From assembly GCA_937914785.1 (NCBI GenBank), contig CALGIV010000215.1, forward strand, positions 1 to 7,616: 7,616 nucleotides of DNA, given 5' to 3'. Positions within the stretch are counted from its first letter, which is position 1. Each line of letters begins with the position of its first letter. This document shows, piece by piece, positions 1-6,851 of this stretch. Source of the DNA: an uncultured Eubacteriaceae bacterium (GTDB lineage Bacteria; Bacillota; Clostridia; Eubacteriales; UBA1433). Under the pieces are notes generated by a model that saw nothing but the letters and a program-made list of their open reading frames with translations, had not been told where the DNA came from and did no database searches. The position numbers and the translations under genes were made by a program.

Positions 1-517
1 CCAACGCAAAGACGGCCTGTCCGCTCGCCGTCACCACGGCGCTGCCACCGGAGCTGCCGCCCGGCACTTTTGCGTCGTCCCAGGGATTTTTACTGTGGGC
101 CAGCGCACTGTTTTCGTTCAGCGAGCCCATCGCAAATTCATCCATATCGCATTTACCGATCAACACGCCGCCGGATTCAGACAAATAGTCGTAGACGGCC
201 GCATTATATGGCGGGTAAAAATTTTCAAGCATCTTTGAAGCGCATGTCGTCTTAATTCCCGCGGTGCACATATTGTCTTTCAGCGCATAAGGAATACCGT
301 CCAATTTGCCCTTGCGCGTCCCTGCCGTGATACGCCTGTCGGCTTCGGCCGCTTGGGCCAACACCTGCTCCTCATCGAGAATCGTGATATAGCCGCCGAA
401 TTTTGCATTCACCTCGTCAATACGCCTCAATGTATCAACGGCAATGTCCGTCGCAGAAATTTCTTTTTTATCCAGCAGATCGCTGAGCTTATGAATCGTC
501 TTATCACACAGTCGCAT
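1..517 (-). CDS. gatA: Glutamyl/aspartyl-tRNA amidotransferase subunit A, N-terminal part (runs off left edge)
   Basis: GatA is the amidase subunit of the GatCAB complex. It hydrolyses glutamine to supply ammonia that converts misacylated Glu-tRNA(Gln) or Asp-tRNA(Asn) to Gln-tRNA or Asn-tRNA in the cytoplasm. I translated the minus strand by hand: 172 codons are visible, starting MRLCDKTIHKLSDLLDKKEI. Amidase-signature residues are present: the general-base Lys80 in ALKDN, the stretch TTCASKMLENF (about 90-100), and PGGSSGGSA (152-160) with the cis-serine of the Ser-cisSer-Lys triad at about Ser155. By family alignment the nucleophilic serine should fall near residue 179, just outside the window, so catalytic completeness cannot be judged. 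The family is about 480-490 residues long, so roughly two thirds is missing. The ATG at 517-515 lies one base after the gatC stop and has GGAGG about nine bases upstream, inside the end of gatC, suggesting translational coupling. It is the last visible gene of the pcrA-ligA-gatC-gatA operon. Confidence 0.96.
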   Translation of the reverse strand, partial: MRLCDKTIHKLSDLLDKKEISATDIAVDTLRRIDEVNAKFGGYITILDEEQVLAQAAEADRRITAGTRKGKLDGIPYALKDNMCTAGIKTTCASKMLENFYPPYNAAVYDYLSESGGVLIGKCDMDEFAMGSLNENSALAHSKNPWDDAKVPGGSSGGSAVVTASGQAVFAL

Positions 518-518
518 C

Positions 519-812
519 TTACTCATCCTCCATCAGCTGTTCTACTTTAAAACACATCTCTTCCTTTTGCGACGCGTTGGCCAGTGCTTCGTCATTACTC
601 AGCCCAACCCGAGCCTCGTCTTTACGCAACACGTTTGTCAGCGGCAGGATGTGCTCGCGCGCTTCTTTACCGCTAAAGTCTATATCGTTTAATTTGTCTA
701 CATATTTTACGATGTTGCTCAGATCCTGCTGCATCTGCCTTTTCTCTTCTTCATCGAAGCAAAGCCTGCTCAACTCCGCTAAATATTGCACCTCTTCTAT
801 TCGTATCTGCAT
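519..812 (-). CDS. gatC: Glutamyl/aspartyl-tRNA amidotransferase subunit C
   Basis: GatC is the small non-catalytic subunit that wraps around GatA and stabilises its contact with GatB in the GatCAB amidotransferase. The product is 97 residues, the normal size for the family. It shows the N-terminal helix pattern EEVQYLAELSRLCF (6-19), a helical middle (KYVDKLNDID, 36-45), and the typical C-terminal half: LPLTNVLRKDE (56-66), DEALANAS (74-81) and FKVEQLMEDE at the end. An in-frame ATG at 854 would add 14 residues, but that start lies within ligA and the extra residues are unlike GatC. The ATG at 812 is preferred because AAAGGAGA (828-821) sits about nine bases ahead of it. The gene starts four bases after the ligA stop, and gatA starts one base after its own stop. 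This ties the GatC:GatA ratio to the same message. Confidence 0.96.
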   Translation of the reverse strand: MQIRIEEVQYLAELSRLCFDEEEKRQMQQDLSNIVKYVDKLNDIDFSGKEAREHILPLTNVLRKDEARVGLSNDEALANASQKEEMCFKVEQLMEDE

Positions 813-816
813 TTCT

Positions 817-2814
817 TTATTCTCCTTTAACCATCTGTATAAAAGCCTCTTCATCTATGACAGGAATTTCCAACTGCTGCGCCTTGGCATATTTGCTGCC
901 GGCATTCTCGCCTGCCACTACAAAATCTGTATTCTTCGAAACGGAACCGGTAACTCTGCCGCCCGCACGTTCAATCAGCCCCTTGGCTTCTGCGCGCGTC
1001 ATACGCTCAAGCGTTCCGGTCAACACAAATACCCTGTCTTCAAGCGATGGTGCCGGTGCCTGAACTGCTTCACGATGCTTTTGCATATTCACCCCGCAAG
1101 CCTTCAGCGCATAGACGATGCGCCGATTCTCTTCATCCTGAAAATAGCGCACGGCCTGCTCGGCCATTTTGGGTCCAATGTCTTCAATTTCCGTCAGCAT
1201 CGCTTCATCCGCTTCCATCAACGCCTCGATCGATAAGAAATGTTCTGCCAAAAGTTTTGCGGCGCGCTGACCGATTAGGGGAATCCCCAAAGCAAAAAGC
1301 ACCCTGTCCAAATCATTTTCTTTCGACCGCTCGATGGCTTTGAGCATATTGTCTACCGATTTGTCACCCATCTTGTCCAGTTCCGCAAGCTCTGCCCGCT
1401 TCTCTGCCAGATGATAAAAATCTGCAAAATCTTTGACAAACCCCGCTTCATACAGGACCTTAACAACCTTCTTGCCCAAGCCTTCGATATTCATCGCTTC
1501 GCGGCTGCAAAAGTGAATCAGGCTGCGCAGCCCCAGCGCCGGACAGGCAGGATTAATGCATTTAACCGCCGCCTGCTGCGCGATGCGCACCGTCGGCTGA
1601 TCGCAGACAGGGCACGACATTGGAAATACATAGGCTTCGGCATCGGGCGGCCGCTTCTCAAAATCCACGCGCACCACCTCGGGGATGATCTCGCCCGCTT
1701 TGCGAACATAGACCGTGTCTCCAATACGAACATCTTTTAATTTTATCATATCTTCATTGTGAAGAGTAGCCCGCGATACGACAGAGCCGCTGATTAGTAC
1801 CGGCTCCAATTCCGCCACAGGCGTCAACGTACCCGTACGTCCGACCTGCACGGTGATGTCTTTGACGACGGTTTGCTCTTCCACCGCCGGAAATTTATAG
1901 GCGATGGCCCAGCGCGGATTTTTGGCCGTACTGCCCAGCGACGCCCATTTTTCAATCTCGTCCACCTTAAAGACGAGCCCGTCGATCTCAAACGGCATTT
2001 CCTCGCGCCGCTTTACCGTCTGCGCACAATAGTCGACGACATCCTGAATCGTCTCAAGCCGCTGCGCTTTACTGACAGCAAAACCCAATCTGCCGACATA
2101 CTCAAGCGCGCCGATATGGCTTGTAAAATGCGCGCCCTGTGCGCTGTCTACGTTAAAGATAAACATCTTCAACGGGCGCTGTTTGGTAATATTTAAATTC
2201 AGCTGCCGCAGGGAACCGGCCGCGGCATTGCGCGGGTTTGCGAAATGGGGCAAGCCGTCCAGCGTACGCTGTTCGTTCAGCGCTTTAAAATCTTCTTTTT
2301 CGATGATGACTTCGCCGCGAAGGACAAGCCTGCCATCAAAATCGATTTGCCGCGGCAGGCCTTTAATCGTCCTGATATTCGGCGTGATATCTTCACCCAC
2401 TGTCCCGTCTCCGCGCGTCGCGCCCTGGACGAGCCGGCCGTTTTCATACGTCAGCACGACGCTTAACCCATCGAACTTATATTCCGCCGAATAGCTGTAG
2501 CTTTCGCCAAGCTCCTTTTTGACGCGCTCATCAAACGCACGCAATTCTTCCGCGCTGAAAGCATTCGCCAGGCTGAGCTGTACGCTTTCGTGGCGCACCT
2601 TTTCAAAGCCTTCCAACACACCGCCGCCAACGCGGCGCGTCGGCGAATCCGGATCCTCATCACCCGTCTCTTCTTCCAACGCCGCCAGCGCGCGCATCAT
2701 CTCATCGTATTCATAATCGCTGATTTTCGGCTCATCAAACAGATAATATTGTTCGTTATGGTAGTTCAGCTCCTCGCGAAGCCGCTTAATAAGCGCTTTT
2801 GTATCTTCTTTCAT
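817..2814 (-). CDS. ligA: NAD(+)-dependent DNA ligase LigA
   Basis: LigA seals 5'-phosphate/3'-hydroxyl nicks during lagging-strand replication and repair, using NAD+ as the adenylate donor. At 665 residues it is full length for the family. Domain Ia, which binds NMN, shows HNEQYY (19-24) and ISDYEYDEM (31-39). The adenylation domain has KFDG (113-116) with Lys113 as the adenylated lysine, NPRNAAAGSLRQ (193-204), EIDGLVFK (276-283) and WAIAYKFP (302-309). The OB fold includes VGRTGTLTPVAELEPV (324-339). The zinc finger uses Cys401, Cys404, Cys419 and Cys424. Helix-hairpin-helix repeats follow (about 440-580, for example EDIGPKMAEQA), then a BRCT domain (about 590-665) with LTGTLERMTR and the usual GSKYAKAQQLEIPVIDE end. 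No key residue appears to be lost. The ATG at 2814 follows the pcrA stop by eight bases, and its AGGA Shine-Dalgarno overlaps that stop codon. The pcrA-ligA pairing is a common Firmicutes arrangement. Confidence 0.99.
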   Translation of the reverse strand: MKEDTKALIKRLREELNYHNEQYYLFDEPKISDYEYDEMMRALAALEEETGDEDPDSPTRRVGGGVLEGFEKVRHESVQLSLANAFSAEELRAFDERVKKELGESYSYSAEYKFDGLSVVLTYENGRLVQGATRGDGTVGEDITPNIRTIKGLPRQIDFDGRLVLRGEVIIEKEDFKALNEQRTLDGLPHFANPRNAAAGSLRQLNLNITKQRPLKMFIFNVDSAQGAHFTSHIGALEYVGRLGFAVSKAQRLETIQDVVDYCAQTVKRREEMPFEIDGLVFKVDEIEKWASLGSTAKNPRWAIAYKFPAVEEQTVVKDITVQVGRTGTLTPVAELEPVLISGSVVSRATLHNEDMIKLKDVRIGDTVYVRKAGEIIPEVVRVDFEKRPPDAEAYVFPMSCPVCDQPTVRIAQQAAVKCINPACPALGLRSLIHFCSREAMNIEGLGKKVVKVLYEAGFVKDFADFYHLAEKRAELAELDKMGDKSVDNMLKAIERSKENDLDRVLFALGIPLIGQRAAKLLAEHFLSIEALMEADEAMLTEIEDIGPKMAEQAVRYFQDEENRRIVYALKACGVNMQKHREAVQAPAPSLEDRVFVLTGTLERMTRAEAKGLIERAGGRVTGSVSKNTDFVVAGENAGSKYAKAQQLEIPVIDEEAFIQMVKGE

Positions 2815-2822
2815 CCTTTATC

Positions 2823-5069
2823 CTACGCCTTTGTAATCGGCGCGTAATCTTTCAGTAAATTTTTAATGCCCGCCTGCACAAACGCAACCTGAAGTATTGT
2901 CTCGGCACCCTCTCCCTTGATTGCAATCACCGTGCCGATCCCGAAAGCCGTATGCATAATCTTATCTCCGGGCTCAAACGCCTGCTCACTGCCCGATTTG
3001 GCTTGCAACTTCTCTTCCTTTGCGAGGTTTTTTCTGTTATAACGGCCATAAATCGGCTTGACTGTCGCGTATTCTGCCTCCTGCGACAGATCGTCTTCAA
3101 ACACCATGCGTTTCTGCTGTTGCTTTTCGATCGTATAGAGCATATTCTTCCCGATTTCATCCAAATATTGCTTATCCACTTCAAATAAGAACCGAGACGG
3201 CAGGCGGCGTTCATACCGGCCGCGTATCGCGCGTTCTTTTGCCGCGGTCATATAAAGCCTTTTCTTTGCACGCGTCATCCCAACGTAACACAACCGCCGC
3301 TCCTCTTCGTCACTGCCCTCCATCACGGAAGTCATATGCGGAAAGAGTCCTTCTTCCATCCCAGCCAGAAAGACCGTATCGAATTCCAGCCCTTTTGCAT
3401 TGTGCATCGTCATCAATGTCACCTTGTCCAGCTCATCCTCCTCGCCATCCAAAACAGAAATTAACGAAATATGCTGCAAATATGCACTCACACTTCGCTC
3501 TTCGCTGTTCTTTTCAAACTCGACGATAGAAGAGATCAACTCGTTGAGGTTTTCAATCTTCTGTTCCGCATTCTCCGGCTTACTGTGCAGATACGCTTCA
3601 TAATTTGTCATCTCGACGAGGCTTTTGACAATGGAAGCGATGCTGACTTCTTCTTTGATCATCTCCTGCACCTGTGCTACGATGCTATAAAACTCTTTTG
3701 CGCCGCGGCGCGCGTTCGCCGTCAGGGTCGGTATTTCGTCGCTCAACGCAGCAGCATCGAACAACGAAGTCGATTTAAACTCTGCAAAATCGTTCAGTTT
3801 CTGTATGGCCCCCGGCCCCAATCCGCGCCGGGGCACGTTGATGATGCGCATAAAACTGACGTTATCATTTGGATTGACAGCAAGTTTCAAATAGGCCATC
3901 ATATCCTTGATCTCTTCGCGGTCATAGAACTTCATCCCGCCGAAAAGCCGGTAAGGGATGTTTGCCGAAAGCAGCATTTCTTCAAACAGGCGGCTTTGCG
4001 CATTCGTGCGGTACAGGATGGCCATATTGTTCAAACGCTCGTCTTCCTCCTCACTTAAGCGCAGCATCTCGCCGATGATAAACCGCGCTTCTTCCCGCCC
4101 ATCATAACAGATACGCACGTTAATCTGTTCGCCTTCAAGGTTTTTTGTATACATCGTCTTTCCCTTACGTCGGGAATTCTTTTCAATGACCGTATTCGAC
4201 GCTTCAATAATCGTCTTCGTGCTGCGGTAGTTTTGCTCCAACCGCACGGTGAGCACATTGGGAAAGTCCTTTTCGAATTCTAAAATATTGCGGATATCGG
4301 CACCGCGAAATGCATAAATGCTCTGATCATCGTCTCCGCATACGCAAATGTTACCGTACCCTGCCGCAAGCATGGAAATCAAAATATATTGCACGTGGTT
4401 CGTGTCCTGATACTCATCGACGAGAATATATTTAAACTTGTCCTGATAATACTTAAGTACCTCTTCGTGCTCTTCAAACAATTTAATCACATTGTTCAGC
4501 AAATCGTTAAAGTCCATCGCGTTATATTCGCGCAGCCTGCGCTCGTATAACGCGTACACCTGCGCAATCGTCTCCGCATCGTACTGCAGCGATATCTGGG
4601 CACTGACAAAAGCGACCGGATCGATGCGGCTTTCCTTCGCACGTGAAATGTAGCGCTTAAAATCGATATCGTAGTGCTCGTAACCCAGATATTTTACACA
4701 ATCTTTTACAAGCTTCTTTTTATCGTCTTCATCGTAGATGACAAAATCTGAAGTAAAGCCGATTTTCTCCGCATGCCGACGTAAAATGCGTGCGCCCATT
4801 GAGTGAAACGTGCTCATCCAGATATAATGCGCACCGGCGATGCCCATATCGGCTAAGCGGTTCTTCATCTCTTCCGCCGCCTTATTCGTAAAAGTAAGCG
4901 CCAGTATTTCATCCGGGAGCGCTTTGCCGCCGGCAACCAAATAAGCGATCTTATGAATAATCGTGCGCGTCTTGCCGCTGCCCGCCCCTGCCAGAATCAA
5001 CATCGGGCCATCGGTATTCTCTACAGCATAACGCTGGCGTTCGTTTAACGTGTCTAATAACTGGTTCAT
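2823..5069 (-). CDS. pcrA: ATP-dependent DNA helicase PcrA (UvrD/Rep superfamily 1)
   Basis: PcrA is a 3'-5' SF1A helicase that unwinds DNA in nucleotide excision repair, clears stalled RNA polymerase or RecA, and supports rolling-circle plasmid replication. From the chosen start it is 748 residues, typical for PcrA. SF1 motifs appear in order: Q-motif region LNERQRYAV (8-16), Walker A AGAGSGKT (27-34) with Lys33, TFTNKAAEEMK (59-69), Walker B VDEYQD (217-222), motif III GDDDQSIYAFRGA (245-257), motif IV EQNYRST (278-284), motif V TMHNAKGLEFD (554-564), and motif VI YVGMTRAKKRLY (595-606) with arginine finger Arg600. The C-terminal segment FEPGDKIMHTAFGIGTV (698-714) onward is the Tudor-like RNA-polymerase-contacting module. 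An ATG at 5093 would add eight residues but has no Shine-Dalgarno; the ATG at 5069 has AAAAGGA just upstream and gives the family N-terminus MNQLLDTLNERQ. It is the first gene of the operon, with a likely promoter just upstream. Confidence 0.98.
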   Translation of the reverse strand: MNQLLDTLNERQRYAVENTDGPMLILAGAGSGKTRTIIHKIAYLVAGGKALPDEILALTFTNKAAEEMKNRLADMGIAGAHYIWMSTFHSMGARILRRHAEKIGFTSDFVIYDEDDKKKLVKDCVKYLGYEHYDIDFKRYISRAKESRIDPVAFVSAQISLQYDAETIAQVYALYERRLREYNAMDFNDLLNNVIKLFEEHEEVLKYYQDKFKYILVDEYQDTNHVQYILISMLAAGYGNICVCGDDDQSIYAFRGADIRNILEFEKDFPNVLTVRLEQNYRSTKTIIEASNTVIEKNSRRKGKTMYTKNLEGEQINVRICYDGREEARFIIGEMLRLSEEEDERLNNMAILYRTNAQSRLFEEMLLSANIPYRLFGGMKFYDREEIKDMMAYLKLAVNPNDNVSFMRIINVPRRGLGPGAIQKLNDFAEFKSTSLFDAAALSDEIPTLTANARRGAKEFYSIVAQVQEMIKEEVSIASIVKSLVEMTNYEAYLHSKPENAEQKIENLNELISSIVEFEKNSEERSVSAYLQHISLISVLDGEEDELDKVTLMTMHNAKGLEFDTVFLAGMEEGLFPHMTSVMEGSDEEERRLCYVGMTRAKKRLYMTAAKERAIRGRYERRLPSRFLFEVDKQYLDEIGKNMLYTIEKQQQKRMVFEDDLSQEAEYATVKPIYGRYNRKNLAKEEKLQAKSGSEQAFEPGDKIMHTAFGIGTVIAIKGEGAETILQVAFVQAGIKNLLKDYAPITKA

Positions 5070-5074
5070 CTTTT

Positions 5075-5081
5075 TCCTTTT
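5075..5081 (-). promoter_or_regulatory. Ribosome binding site that decides the pcrA start
   Basis: On the minus strand AAAAGGA lies just ahead of the ATG at 5069, with five bases between. The alternative in-frame ATG at 5093 has only AT-rich sequence before it. The site therefore favours the shorter PcrA, which also matches the usual N-terminus of the family. Confidence 0.75.
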
Positions 5082-5103
5082 AAACCCTTGCATTAATTTA
5101 AAT

Positions 5104-5132
5104 ATTATACCATAATAGAAGTTATCTTTAAA
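5104..5132 (-). promoter_or_regulatory. Predicted sigma-A-type promoter for the pcrA-ligA-gatCA operon
   Basis: Read on the minus strand, a perfect -10 box TATAAT (5109-5104) is preceded by TGG, making an extended -10. A -35-like TTTAAA (5132-5127, four of six matches to TTGACA) lies upstream with the ideal 17-base spacer. Transcription would be expected to start near 5097, leaving a short leader of about 28 bases before the pcrA ATG, and not including the alternative ATG at 5093 in any useful context. This is a sequence-pattern prediction only; the -10 is strong and the -35 is moderate. Confidence 0.7.
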
Positions 5133-5164
5133 TGTATTTTATCATTGAAAGATGCGATTGCTAT

Positions 5165-5227
5165 CAATTTTTTAAAACAATTTTTAGATTAAACGACTTA
5201 ACAGCAAACTAAGCACGCTTTTATATC
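5165..5227 (+). promoter_or_regulatory. Possible promoter for murE with upstream T-tracts
   Basis: On the plus strand TTAACA (5198-5203, five of six matches to the -35 consensus) is followed after 18 bases by TATATC (5222-5227, four of six matches to the -10). Immediately upstream, two similar T-tract repeats, CAATTTTTTA at 5165 and CAATTTTTAG at 5178, sit where an UP element would lie. A start near 5234 would leave about 47 bases of leader before the preferred murE ATG. The -10 is weak, so this is less certain than the divergent pcrA promoter. Confidence 0.4.
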
Positions 5228-5271
5228 GGACGCATAAGATGATCATGAAAAAGCGAAAAAAAACCAACGAC

Positions 5272-5275
5272 GAGG
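5272..5275 (+). promoter_or_regulatory. Ribosome binding site that decides the murE start
   Basis: GAGG sits five bases before the ATG at 5281 and eight bases before the adjacent in-frame ATG at 5284, so either codon could be used. The longer start at 5239 has only a weak CGGA-like sequence upstream and lies almost at the predicted transcription start. Confidence 0.6.
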
Positions 5276-5280
5276 TTTTT

Positions 5281-6756
5281 ATGATGACAATGCTCAATCA
5301 ACTTATAAAAAGCATCGCCCCCATCGAAATACATAATCCGTCCGATATTTTAATTTCCGATATTTGTTATCGTTCGACCGACTGCAAGGCCGATAGCCTG
5401 TTCGTGGCTATTGCAGGTGTTCACCGCGACGGCCATAGCTACATTCCGGACGCCGTCGATCGAGGCGCCCGCACAATCATCTATTCGGATGAAAACACAC
5501 CGCTTATCGACAATATCACATTTATCCGTGTCGAAGATACGCGCAAAACACTGGCGCAGCTCAGCAATACTTTCTTTTCAGAGCCGTCAAAATATTTAAA
5601 CGTCGTTGCCATCACAGGCACAAACGGCAAAAGCACCTTCTGCGATATGGCCCGATACGTCTTTACATATGCCGGACAAAAGGCTGCCGCAATCACCACA
5701 TTGGGCTACTTTTACGATGAACTCTTTTTTAAACAGCAGATGACGACACCGCCCTCACGCGATACCCAATACCTGTTGCGCCTATCCCTTGACGAGGGGG
5801 CATCTTATGTGTTTATGGAAGCTTCTTCTCATGGCATCGACCAAAAACGCATCGACGGCATTTTGTTCGACGCCTGCGTTTTTTCCAACCTGTCGAACGA
5901 CCATCTCGATTACCACATCACGATGGAAGCATATTATCAGGCGAAGAAGCGTTTGTTTACCCAATCCGCTTACTATCACATCCTCAACATCGACGACTTA
6001 TACGGCAAGCGCCTCGCACAGGAAATCAGCCTGCCCAACACGCAGCAGCTGACCTTTTCGTTCTACAACCCGCAAAGCACTTATCGCCTTTTAGACTACC
6101 GTGAAGAAGACTGGCAAGTGCATTTTACATTCAAGGGTGACGGCATTGAGGAACACTTTACGATGAATACACCCGGCAAATACAACGTCTATAACGCGGC
6201 TCCGGTCATTATCTACGCGATGAAAAAAGGCATCGATATCAAAACGATCAAGGAAGCCTTAAGCTGCTACCCCGGCTTAAAAGGACGTATGCAGCATATT
6301 CGCTTCGGCGGCGATATCGACGTCGTCATCGACTATGCCCACACGCCGGATGGAATGCATTATCTGCTGGAAGCAATTAAGAAACATTGCAGCGGCCGCA
6401 TTATCACCGTATTCGGCTGCGGCGGCGAACGCGACAGGCAAAAGCGTCCGGTGATGGGCAATATCGCTTCACAAAACAGTGATATTACCATCATTACCGA
6501 AGACAACCCGCGCAGCGAAAGTGCCGAACAAATTGCCGATGAAATCTACGCCGGCATCAAAAACACACACAATGTTTCCATCATTATCCCACGCTTTTGC
6601 GCTATCGAGTATGCGCTTTCCATTGCACGTCCGGGCGATTGTGTCGTCCTGGCCGGAAAGGGCCACGAAGAACATATTGAAATCAATAATAAACTGATTC
6701 CATTTCGCGATGAAGATGTTGTCTACGCCTTAAAAGAAGGCGCATTAAACTGCTAA
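5281..6756 (+). CDS. murE: MurE-type ligase: UDP-N-acetylmuramoyl-L-alanyl-D-glutamate--2,6-diaminopimelate ligase
   Basis: MurE is the cytoplasmic Mur ligase that adds the third amino acid to the peptidoglycan precursor at the cost of ATP. From the ATG at 5281 it is 491 residues, normal for the family. The N-terminal UDP-MurNAc-binding domain includes DSLFVAIAGVHRDGHSYI (38-55). The central domain has the P-loop GTNGKST (113-119), TTPPS (155-159), MEASSHGI (179-186), NDHLDYH (206-212), and AYYQAK with Lys222 as the likely carbamylated lysine. The C-terminal domain has GRMQ (335-338), DYAHTPDGM (351-359), FGCGGERDRQKRP (378-390), DNPR (408-411) and AGKGHE (458-463). DNPR is the signature of meso-diaminopimelate rather than lysine addition. 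Oddities: the usual TRDHLDYHG motif reads SNDHLDYHI here, losing the conserved arginine, and no other mur or division gene adjoins it. A start at 5239 would add a basic stretch (KKRKKTNDEVF) foreign to MurE; GAGG at 5272 supports 5281 or 5284. It is transcribed away from pcrA. A paralogous or specialised MurE is possible. Confidence 0.9.
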   Translation: MMTMLNQLIKSIAPIEIHNPSDILISDICYRSTDCKADSLFVAIAGVHRDGHSYIPDAVDRGARTIIYSDENTPLIDNITFIRVEDTRKTLAQLSNTFFSEPSKYLNVVAITGTNGKSTFCDMARYVFTYAGQKAAAITTLGYFYDELFFKQQMTTPPSRDTQYLLRLSLDEGASYVFMEASSHGIDQKRIDGILFDACVFSNLSNDHLDYHITMEAYYQAKKRLFTQSAYYHILNIDDLYGKRLAQEISLPNTQQLTFSFYNPQSTYRLLDYREEDWQVHFTFKGDGIEEHFTMNTPGKYNVYNAAPVIIYAMKKGIDIKTIKEALSCYPGLKGRMQHIRFGGDIDVVIDYAHTPDGMHYLLEAIKKHCSGRIITVFGCGGERDRQKRPVMGNIASQNSDITIITEDNPRSESAEQIADEIYAGIKNTHNVSIIIPRFCAIEYALSIARPGDCVVLAGKGHEEHIEINNKLIPFRDEDVVYALKEGALNC

Positions 6757-6791
6757 ATTCTTACTTAAATAGATTATCATTTCTTTCTCCT

Positions 6792-6832
6792 TAAAATGAA
6801 AAGACTGCATTTAACGCAGTCTTTTCATTTTA
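6792..6832. terminator. Bidirectional Rho-independent terminator between murE and the DUF711 gene
   Basis: A perfect 17-base-pair stem (6792-6808 with 6816-6832) closes a seven-base loop (ATTTAAC). The inner arm AAGACTGC/GCAGTCTT is the GC-richer part; the outer part is A/T-rich, giving a T-run on either strand (TTTTCATTTTATTTT on plus, a matching run on minus). It lies between the convergent stops of murE (6756) and the DUF711 gene (6852), so it can end both messages. Confidence 0.9.
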
Positions 6833-6851
6833 TTTTGTATGGAATTTTTTA

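Noticed and set aside
813..854. A 14-residue N-terminal extension of gatC starting within ligA.
   Set aside because: The residues do not fit GatC and a strong AAAGGAGA site precedes the internal ATG at 812.
577..1236. A 219-codon open frame on the plus strand, opposite gatC and ligA.
   Set aside because: It lies wholly antisense to two well-supported genes, has no credible ribosome binding site or recognisable domain, and its serine/leucine/phenylalanine-rich product is typical of a shadow frame.
3471..4058. A 195-codon plus-strand open frame inside pcrA.
   Set aside because: It is antisense to the helicase motifs of pcrA, which fix the true coding frame; no family resemblance is visible.
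5070..5093. An eight-residue longer PcrA start at 5093.
   Set aside because: No Shine-Dalgarno precedes it, it lies about four bases from the predicted transcription start, and the family N-terminus begins at the ATG at 5069.
5070..5280. A possible small RNA, riboswitch or T-box leader in the divergent spacer.
   Set aside because: The predicted leaders are only about 28 and 47 bases, and I saw no extended stem, T-box sequence or known aptamer pattern.
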